A stretch of DNA of 58,543 nucleotides, taken from an uncultured Veillonella sp. Its GTDB lineage: Bacteria; Bacillota; Negativicutes; Veillonellales; Veillonellaceae. Position numbers and translations under genes: made by a program. The DNA lies in contig CAKPXR010000004.1 of assembly GCA_934202215.1 (NCBI GenBank), positions 1 to 58,543 of the forward strand. The letters are read 5' to 3'. The notes under the pieces were generated by a model. That model saw only the letters and a program-made list of their open reading frames with translations, searched no databases and had not been told where the DNA came from. Below, piece after piece: positions 52,576 to 58,543 of the stretch (its first letter is position 1; the number at the start of each line of letters is the position of its first letter).

Positions 52576-53037
52576 TTAGAATTGATCGATAAGGTTAACC
52601 ATTTCAATAGCGCCCATAGCACAATCGTAACCTTTATTGCCAGCTTTGGTACCAGCACGTTCGATAGCTTGTTCAATGTTTTCAGTAGTTACTACACCGA
52701 ACATAACAGGAATACCTGTTTCCAAAGAAACATGAGCAATACCTTTTGCCACTTCATTACATACATAGTCATAATGAGTTGTAGCACCGCGGATAACGGC
52801 ACCTACACAGATTACTGCATCGAAGCGACCTGATGTAGCAGCTTTTTTAGCAATTAAAGGAATTTCATAAGCACCTGGAACCCAGATTACTGTAATATCT
52901 TCTTCTTTTACATCGTGACGCAATAAGCAATCTTCAGCACCACCAATTAATTTAGATGTAATGAACTCGTTAAAACGAGAACCGATAATAGCAAATTTTT
53001 TACCAGTACCTAATAAGTTACCTTCTTGAACCTTCAT
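52576..53037 (-). CDS. ribH: 6,7-dimethyl-8-ribityllumazine synthase
   Basis: It condenses ribitylamino-uracil with dihydroxybutanone phosphate. In this 153-residue subunit (60-mer or pentamer forms) the substrate-site blocks SRFNEFIT (near residue 20), [13 protein letters not shown] (near 55), [15 protein letters not shown] (near 79) and [17 protein letters not shown] (near 114) are typical. It is the last gene of ribD-ribE-ribBA-ribH. Confidence 0.96.
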   Translation of the reverse strand: MKVQEGNLLGTGKKFAIIGSRFNEFITSKLIGGAEDCLLRHDVKEEDITVIWVPGAYEIPLIAKKAATSGRFDAVICVGAVIRGATTHYDYVCNEVAKGIAHVSLETGIPVMFGVVTTENIEQAIERAGTKAGNKGYDCAMGAIEMVNLIDQF

Positions 53038-53109
53038 TATGTTGACCTCCTATATTCCATTAAAGGAAATTCTTATGCGCCGAGCAATTTGTTAAATAAA
53101 ACTAAATGA

Positions 53110-54312
53110 TTAGTCTTCTAACATATGTCCCATTTTTTCTTCTTTTGTTTTCAAGTAGCCTGCATTGAATTTATTGGCTGCAATGATAAGCGGTACACGG
53201 CTAGTTACATCGATTCCCCAATGCTCTAAACCATGGCGTTTTTCAGGATTATTCGTTAACAAACGAATACTTTTAATACCTAAGAAGCGAATAATTTGAG
53301 CCGCTAAGGAGTATTCGCGCATGTCCGCAGGGAAGCCTAATTGCTTATTAGCCTCTACTGTATCTAATCCTTGTTCTTGCAAAGCATACGCTTTAATTTT
53401 ATTAGTTAAACCGATGCCACGACCTTCTTGGCGCATATAAACCACAACGCCTTTGCCTTCTTTTTCGATGGCACGCAACGCATGGTCTAATTGTTCACCG
53501 CAATCGCAACGTTTAGAACCAAATACATCTCCTGTTAAACATTCTGAGTGAATACGAACAAGAACATCGTTACAGTTTTGAACATCACCTTTAACGATAG
53601 CTAAATGTTCTTTATGATCTAAATCATTTTGGAATACAAAGATATTAAAATCACCAAATTTTGTAGGCAATTTAGAACAAGCACCGAGCTCTACCATATC
53701 TTCATGTTGTTTACGATACTCAATAAGTTCTGCTACAGATGCGATTTTAAGATTATGTTCTTTTGCAAATTGTAAAAGATCTGGCAAACGTGCCATATCG
53801 CCATCGTCTTTTGTGATTTCACAAATAACAGCTGCCTCTTGTAGACCTGCTAAGCGACAAAGGTCGATAGATGCTTCTGTATGACCTTGGCGTACTAGAA
53901 CGCCACCCTCTTTATATACTAAAGGGAATACGTGGCCTGGGCGACGGAAGTCTTCAGGTTTAGCATTTGGATCTAGTAATTTTTGAATTGTATACGCCCG
54001 TTCTGCTGGAGATACGCCTGTTGTAGTATCTACGTGGTCAACAGTAACGGTGAAAGCAGTTTCATGATTGTCTGTATTTTTAGCAACCATTGCAGGAATG
54101 CCGAGCTTTTCTAATGCTTCACGACGCATTGGTGTACATACGATACCGCGTGCGTATTTAACCATAAAGTTAATATTTTCTTGTGTAGCAAATTCTGCAG
54201 CAATGATAAGATCGCCTTCGTTTTCACGACTTTCATCATCAACAATAATAACAGGTTTACCAGCTTTAAGGTCTTGTAAGACATCTTCAATAGAATGTAA
54301 TTGTTCGCTCAT
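53110..54312 (-). CDS. ribBA: Bifunctional DHBP synthase / GTP cyclohydrolase II
   Basis: A 400-residue fusion. The N-terminal RibB domain (1-205) makes dihydroxybutanone phosphate from ribulose phosphate ([31 protein letters not shown]). The C-terminal RibA domain (206-400) opens GTP, with zinc cysteines in [21 protein letters not shown] and [20 protein letters not shown]. The ATG at 54312 follows AAGGAGCG; an earlier in-frame start at 54342 overlaps ribE and is rejected. Confidence 0.96.
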   Translation of the reverse strand: MSEQLHSIEDVLQDLKAGKPVIIVDDESRENEGDLIIAAEFATQENINFMVKYARGIVCTPMRREALEKLGIPAMVAKNTDNHETAFTVTVDHVDTTTGVSPAERAYTIQKLLDPNAKPEDFRRPGHVFPLVYKEGGVLVRQGHTEASIDLCRLAGLQEAAVICEITKDDGDMARLPDLLQFAKEHNLKIASVAELIEYRKQHEDMVELGACSKLPTKFGDFNIFVFQNDLDHKEHLAIVKGDVQNCNDVLVRIHSECLTGDVFGSKRCDCGEQLDHALRAIEKEGKGVVVYMRQEGRGIGLTNKIKAYALQEQGLDTVEANKQLGFPADMREYSLAAQIIRFLGIKSIRLLTNNPEKRHGLEHWGIDVTSRVPLIIAANKFNAGYLKTKEEKMGHMLED

Positions 54313-54328
54313 AGGAACGCTCCTTACT

Positions 54329-54985
54329 TTATATAAATCCATTCTCTACTAAGAGGGATTGCATAGATTTCTTAGGTTTCTCTTCGGTAAGTTTGCTACC
54401 AAGATTCATAAAATGACGAATGTATCTACCAGCGATATCCGTTTCTAAATTGACCTCCGTCCCAATATGGGCAGACCCTAGAATGGTTTCGCTCAAGGTA
54501 TGAGGAATGATCGATACGGAAAAACTGCTGTCCGTTCGTCGCATAATAGTGAGGCTAATACCATCGATCGTAATCGATCCCTTATAGATAACATAATCCA
54601 TAACAGATTTTGGAGCCTCAATAGTAAAGATAATGGCGTTATCCGTTTGTTCACAGTTAATGATACGGCCTGTACCATCTACGTGTCCAGCTACAATGTG
54701 ACCACCAAATCTACCGTTAGCAAGCATAGCTCGCTCTAAATTGACCGGTTGATAAACTTTCAAATTTGTGAAAGTAGTCATCTTAATTGACTCAGGCATT
54801 ACATCAGCTGTAAATACGCCATTACCAATTGTAGTGGCTGTCAAACATACGCCGTTAACAGCTACGGAGTCACCAATTTTCAGATCACTAAAAATCTTTT
54901 CACCCCGAATTGTAATTGCTAAGGATTTAGGGCCCTTTTTAATGCTTTCTACACGGCCAATTTCTTCAACGATTCCCGTGAACAT
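54329..54985 (-). CDS. ribE: Riboflavin synthase
   Basis: It dismutates two lumazines to riboflavin. This 218-residue protein has two tandem lumazine-binding domains, the first starting [12 protein letters not shown] and the second near residue 98 with [14 protein letters not shown], plus [11 protein letters not shown] and [12 protein letters not shown]. The ATG at 54985 has GGAGGGG upstream, and its first 20 bases overlap the end of ribD. Also called ribC in some species. Confidence 0.95.
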   Translation of the reverse strand: MFTGIVEEIGRVESIKKGPKSLAITIRGEKIFSDLKIGDSVAVNGVCLTATTIGNGVFTADVMPESIKMTTFTNLKVYQPVNLERAMLANGRFGGHIVAGHVDGTGRIINCEQTDNAIIFTIEAPKSVMDYVIYKGSITIDGISLTIMRRTDSSFSVSIIPHTLSETILGSAHIGTEVNLETDIAGRYIRHFMNLGSKLTEEKPKKSMQSLLVENGFI

Positions 54986-56180
54986 AAGCGCCCCTCCTTC
55001 CTTGACGATACGCTTCAATACGAATGTTATTATCTAGTACAATTGTTTTTGTAAACGTTAATTGCGGCGAAGATTCTAAATTTTCAAAGCCACGACCACC
55101 TACGGCAGGTGTAGCCTCTGTACCACCGATGATGGTATTACCAATATAGGTAATCACCTTATCAAAGTTTAATGTTTCTACAAATGAACTGATAATGGCA
55201 GAACCACCTTCAACTAACACTGAAGTATAACCAAAATCGCCCAACTTCGTAAGAATATCATCAATAGATAATTTTTTGATATCTATTACGATATCTGTAC
55301 TTTTACTTTTACGAGTAGCTACTGATTCCACAACGGTTACAAGAGCACCGGCTTGTTCTAGCGCCTGAATCCGTTCTTTAGGACAGCCTTTAGATACAAA
55401 TATATGCACCTTTCGAGTATCTACTTCAAATACACGACTTGTGGTAGGCGTTCTACCAAGACTATCTAAGATAATTACATCTGGTTGATGTACTGGTACA
55501 GGCTCATCAAGAATATTTCTATCCAATATAGAATCAGCTAGTTCATCATCACTGAGACGACAATTTAGTTGTGGATCATCTGCTAAGATTGTACCGATAC
55601 CAACAAGCATGGCATCATGTGTGGCACGCAGTACATGCCCATCTCGACGAGAGGATTCATTTGTGATCCATTGAGATTGACCGGTAAAAGTTGCAATCTT
55701 ACCATCAAGGGACATAGCGCTTTTGATAGTTACAAAAGGTTTACCCGTTTGGATATAGGTAAAGAAATGCTCATTTAATTCAGCACATTCATCGCTACAT
55801 ACGGGACATACCACTTCGATACCTGCCTCTTTGAGCAATTGTATACCCTTACCAGCTACAAGTGGATTAGGGTCTGTACTGCCCACCACTACTTTAGCTA
55901 TGTCAGAATCTATAATACGAAGTACACAAGGTGGTGTTTTGCCATAATGAGAACATGGTTCTAATGTAACGTATAGTGTAGCATCTTTAGCATTATCTCC
56001 AGCTTGGTTTAAGGCATGAACCTCTGCATGCGCTGTACCAGCCTTATGATGGTAGCCTTCACCGATTATTGTATTGTCTTTTACCACCACGGCACCAACC
56101 AACGGATTTGGCGATGTATGACCTGTGGCTAATTTTGCCAGTGCAATGGCGCGCTTCATATATACTACGTCATCCACCAT
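54966..56180 (-). CDS. ribD: Riboflavin-specific deaminase / reductase
   Basis: It deaminates and then reduces the pyrimidine intermediate of riboflavin synthesis. This 404-residue protein has an N-terminal deaminase with HAEVHAL and PCSHYGKTPPC zinc motifs (residues 1-150) and a C-terminal reductase with KSAMSLDGKIAT and a GGSAIISSF block near residue 340. AGGTGAT precedes the ATG at 56180. It is the first gene after the FMN riboswitch. Confidence 0.95.
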   Translation of the reverse strand: MVDDVVYMKRAIALAKLATGHTSPNPLVGAVVVKDNTIIGEGYHHKAGTAHAEVHALNQAGDNAKDATLYVTLEPCSHYGKTPPCVLRIIDSDIAKVVVGSTDPNPLVAGKGIQLLKEAGIEVVCPVCSDECAELNEHFFTYIQTGKPFVTIKSAMSLDGKIATFTGQSQWITNESSRRDGHVLRATHDAMLVGIGTILADDPQLNCRLSDDELADSILDRNILDEPVPVHQPDVIILDSLGRTPTTSRVFEVDTRKVHIFVSKGCPKERIQALEQAGALVTVVESVATRKSKSTDIVIDIKKLSIDDILTKLGDFGYTSVLVEGGSAIISSFVETLNFDKVITYIGNTIIGGTEATPAVGGRGFENLESSPQLTFTKTIVLDNNIRIEAYRQGRRGAYVHGNR

Positions 56181-56191
56181 ATCACCTCAAT

Positions 56192-56218
56192 AAAAAAAGG
56201 ACTATATACATAGTCCTT
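56192..56218 (-). terminator. Riboswitch-controlled terminator before ribD
   Basis: On the minus strand AAGGACTAT pairs with ATAGTCCTT around four bases, followed by TTTTT, 12 bases before ribD. It is the expression platform of the FMN riboswitch. Confidence 0.9.
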
Positions 56219-56249
56219 GGGTAATCATAATCGGGCACAACAAATGTGC

Positions 56250-56362
56250 CTCGTCTTTTCTCATCCAGACTGTACTGTCGGTATCGGAATTTCACCGATT
56301 CATACCTATAAGGTTCGCGGACTATACCGCCGGTAAGGAATTTCACCTCTCCCCAAAGACTT
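56250..56362 (-). promoter_or_regulatory. FMN riboswitch (RFN element)
   Basis: On the minus strand the conserved RFN elements occur in order: TTTGGGGAGAGGTGAAATTCC, ACCGGCGGTATAGTCCGCGA, TCGGTGAAATTCCGATACCG and ACAGTACAGTCTGGATGAG. The element precedes a GGCACA hairpin and then a U-tailed terminator before ribD. FMN binding should stop transcription of the whole rib operon. Confidence 0.97.
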
Positions 56363-56383
56363 ATCTATTTTCATCATAAATTA

Positions 56384-56412
56384 ATAGTAACACTTTTATT
56401 AGGGTTATGCAA
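56384..56412 (-). promoter_or_regulatory. Promoter of the rib operon
   Basis: On the minus strand TTGCAT (56407-56412) and TACTAT (56384-56389) are 17 bases apart, placing transcription start about 15 bases before the riboswitch. Confidence 0.65.
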
Positions 56413-56556
56413 GAATAAGAGTATTATATTGAGAAACAATATTAAATTCTTAAATCAATTAAAATCACTACGATAACATACTATATTTAATCGTTTTATA
56501 ACTTATTAATCATAATAGTATAAATATGTATAAACTACATTAAATAGTAACTTTCA

Positions 56557-56591
56557 TCACATAATTACGTGACAAACAGGTCTACTATAAT
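56557..56591 (+). promoter_or_regulatory. Promoter of the pyruvate oxidase gene with a palindrome
   Basis: TATAAT lies at 56586-56591. The near-perfect palindrome TCACATAATTACGTGA (56557-56572) covers the -35 position, so it is a candidate binding site for an activator or repressor. Confidence 0.5.
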
Positions 56592-56649
56592 ATATATGGT
56601 TTTAATAATCATAAGTAATTAATATTATTTATTAAATGAAGGTGATAAT

Positions 56650-58392
56650 ATGGCAAAAAAAAGAATTTCTGATGTACTTATCGATGTCTTAGCCAATGCG
56701 GGGATAGAACGCATTTATGGTATCACTGGCGATAGTTTAAACTCTGTAAATGATAGTCTACGCCGCAATGGTAAGATTGCTTTTGAACATGTGCGACATG
56801 AAGAAACAGCAGCCTTTGCTGCAGGAGCAGAAGCAGCTCTAACTCATAAATTAACTGTATGTGCTGGTAGTTCTGGTCCTGGTAACTTACACTTGATTAA
56901 TGGTTTATTTGATTGCCACCGCAATCGTGTTCCAGTATTAGCTATTGCTTCTCATATCCCTCAATCTGAAGTAGGATTAAACTATTTCCAAGAAACACAT
57001 CCTGAAAACTTATTTAAAGAATGCTCTTGTTTCTGTGAACTTGTATCCAATCCAAAACAAATGCCTGAAATTCTATTCCGTGCAATGAATGCAGCAGTGG
57101 GCAATCAAGACGTTGCAGTTATCGTTCTTCCTGGGGACGTTGCAGTTATGGAAATGGAAATTGATGAATTACCTGTATGGAACCCACCTCGGCTACCACA
57201 TATCGTTCCACAACACGATGATATTGAAGAAATGGCTGCTCATTTAGAAACAGGCAAACGTATTACCCTATTCTGTGGTGCAGGCTGTGAAGGTGCTCAT
57301 GACGAAGTGGTAGAATTAGCAAAACGCTTACAAGCTCCTGTAGTACATGCTTTCAGAGGTAAAGAATGGGTTGAATGGGATAACCCATATGATGTTGGTA
57401 TGACTGGCCTATTAGGCTATACATCTGGGTATCGTGCTATTGAACAATGCGATACACTCGTAATGCTTGGTACAGACTTCCCTTACCGTCCATTCTATCC
57501 AGAAAATGCGAAAGTAATTCAAGTGGATAGAGATCCTAGTGCTTTAGGTCGTCGTGTTCCTCTTACACAAGGTATTATTGGTACTGTAAAAGATACATTA
57601 AAAGAATTATTACCTCTTGTTGGTCAACGCGATGATACTGAATTCATCGACACTGTACGCAAAGCATATACTAAATTTAGAGGCGACTTAGATAGCTATG
57701 CAGTAGCTGAACCAGATGGTGTAGCAATTCACCCTCAATACTTTGTAAATCGTCTTAATAAATTAGCCTCCGATGATGCAATCTTTACCTTTGACGTAGG
57801 TACTCCAGTTATTTGGACTGCTCGTCATTTAAAAACAAATGGTAAGCGCCGTATCTTAGGTTCCTATAACCATGGTTCCATGGCTAATGCTATGATGCAT
57901 GCTATTGGTGCTCAAAATGCATGTCCAAACCGTCAAGTCATCTCCCTCTCTGGCGATGGTGGTTTTACAATGATGATGGGTGAAATGTTAACATTAAAAC
58001 AACTTAACTTACCGGTTAAAATCTTTGTATTCAACAATGAAGAACTTAGCTTCATCGCTATGGAAATGAAAGCCTCTGGCTACTTAGACTATGCTACAGA
58101 CTTTGTAAACCCAGACTTTGGAAAACTTGCAGAAGCTGCTGGTATTAAAGGTGTAAGTATTCAAAACTCTAGCGAAATAGATGAAAAAATCATGGAAGCT
58201 CTTAACCATAATGGTCCAGTCATCGTTAATGTTCGCGTAGATAAACAAGAACTTGCTATGCCACCTAAAATTGCTTACCAACAAGCCAAAGGCTTCAGCA
58301 AATACTTGATCAATGCAATCCTTGATGGTCGTGGTACAGAACTCAAAGAAATGGCAAAAACAAACTGGATGAAATATAAATCCTTATACTAA
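56650..58392 (+). CDS. poxB: Quinone-dependent pyruvate oxidase (pyruvate dehydrogenase, quinone)
   Basis: A thiamine-diphosphate and FAD enzyme that decarboxylates pyruvate to acetate and CO2, passing electrons to a membrane quinone. In this 580-residue protein the catalytic glutamate is in VRHEETAAFAAGAEA (near 51), the ThDP motif is GDGGFTMMMGEM with NN near 450, and the GLNYFQETHPENLFKECS block matches PoxB. The C terminus ends with AKTNWMKYKSLY, like the lipid-binding tail of E. coli PoxB (AKTNWLR) with a short extension. It has its own promoter and terminator. Confidence 0.93.
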   Translation: MAKKRISDVLIDVLANAGIERIYGITGDSLNSVNDSLRRNGKIAFEHVRHEETAAFAAGAEAALTHKLTVCAGSSGPGNLHLINGLFDCHRNRVPVLAIASHIPQSEVGLNYFQETHPENLFKECSCFCELVSNPKQMPEILFRAMNAAVGNQDVAVIVLPGDVAVMEMEIDELPVWNPPRLPHIVPQHDDIEEMAAHLETGKRITLFCGAGCEGAHDEVVELAKRLQAPVVHAFRGKEWVEWDNPYDVGMTGLLGYTSGYRAIEQCDTLVMLGTDFPYRPFYPENAKVIQVDRDPSALGRRVPLTQGIIGTVKDTLKELLPLVGQRDDTEFIDTVRKAYTKFRGDLDSYAVAEPDGVAIHPQYFVNRLNKLASDDAIFTFDVGTPVIWTARHLKTNGKRRILGSYNHGSMANAMMHAIGAQNACPNRQVISLSGDGGFTMMMGEMLTLKQLNLPVKIFVFNNEELSFIAMEMKASGYLDYATDFVNPDFGKLAEAAGIKGVSIQNSSEIDEKIMEALNHNGPVIVNVRVDKQELAMPPKIAYQQAKGFSKYLINAILDGRGTELKEMAKTNWMKYKSLY

Positions 58393-58425
58393 AATCTGCC
58401 AAATAATAAAACTGCAAAACTTTCA

Positions 58426-58461
58426 AAAAATAGGAGTCATCAATTGATGACTCCTATTTTT
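58426..58461 (+). terminator. Palindromic terminator after poxB
   Basis: A perfect 36-base palindrome (18-base arms, first half AAAAATAGGAGTCATCAA) ends in TTTTT. Confidence 0.85.
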
Positions 58462-58473
58462 ACTTAAATGTAC

Positions 58474-58517
58474 GCCGAATAGGCATGACTAATCCCCCAG
58501 TTAAACTGGGGGTCGGC
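58474..58517. other. Nested hairpin at the window edge, possible IS200/IS605-type end
   Basis: CCCCCAGT and ACTGGGGG pair around TAA, enclosed by GCCGA (58474) and TCGGC (58513). The layout resembles the subterminal hairpin of IS200/IS605 or TnpB elements. No transposase is visible, and the rest of the element would lie to the right. Confidence 0.35.
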
Positions 58518-58543
58518 AAAATTTCTTAGAGAAAAGGAAAGAA

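Noticed and set aside
1..58543. tRNA, rRNA, CRISPR arrays and prophage genes
   Set aside because: No cloverleaf-like GTTCGA-containing blocks, rRNA cores, regularly spaced repeats or phage structural genes were noticed. A tRNAscan and CRISPR search would settle this.

Overview
This window looks like a chromosomal segment of Veillonella or a close relative (Negativicutes: Gram-negative-type envelope, Firmicute-type genes). The AT-rich base composition, strong AGGAGG-type ribosome binding sites and many short U-tailed terminators fit a Firmicute. So do a Gram-positive-type LexA box with a divergent YneA-like gene, a heterodimeric ABC exporter and a TsaD-like paralogue next to nusB. The genus is inferred from protein character and gene content, not from a marker gene. 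No rRNA, tRNA, CRISPR array or prophage was found.

Layout. 1-76: right end of an IS3-type insertion sequence cut by the window edge. 149-1164 (-): PsiE-like membrane protein and thiol peroxidase. 1450-5705 (+): heterodimeric ABC exporter and a SpoU/TrmH RNA methylase. 5892-7735: YdjC-type deacetylase plus a flippase-like membrane protein, behind a promoter followed at once by a terminator-like hairpin. 7751-10432: ACT protein, hom, thrB. 10488-12374: htpX, ndk, pduO. 12422-12757 (-): unknown protein. 12821-19558: late cobalamin genes (cobU, cbiP, cbiB, cobS, pduX-like, cobD, cobC). 19558-21973: pseudouridine synthase, Xaa-Pro peptidase, efp. 22109-29344: dense housekeeping run (two Asp23 proteins, nusB, TsaD-like, xseA/xseB, ispA, yuiD, tlyA, nadK, ytqB-like). 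29665-31789: argR and recN.

31786-34838 is a diaminopimelate/lysine operon (dapB-asd-dapA) behind a lysine riboswitch. 35078-37338 holds panD, panC and a BASS-family transporter that may import a pantothenate precursor. lexA (-) is divergent from a YneA-like LysM division inhibitor, with three LexA boxes between them. Next come a tyrosine recombinase, a VanW lipoprotein and a PAP2 phosphatase. A roughly 580-base gap ends in a 49-residue small gene with its own promoter, RBS and terminator. 42810-45557 (-) carries DUF4241, HAD and DUF1848 genes, and 45706-46455 (+) a methyltransferase.

46629-51394 (-) is a SAM by-product recycling cluster (mtaD, ahcY, mtnA, mtnP). Active-site residues suggest it may work through deaminated intermediates: S-inosylhomocysteine and methylthioinosine. 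Then follow hslO (-), the riboflavin operon ribD-ribE-ribBA-ribH (-) under an FMN riboswitch, and a quinone-dependent pyruvate oxidase (+). At the right edge is a nested hairpin that may be the end of an IS200/IS605-type element.

How the parts connect. Threonine made through hom and thrB is the substrate of the PduX-like kinase, whose product feeds CobD for the cobalamin side chain; PduO and CobU to CobC finish the cofactor. dap and asd supply the cell wall precursor and lysine. panD and panC feed coenzyme A. The mtn/ahc cluster recycles SAM by-products made by the many methyltransferases.
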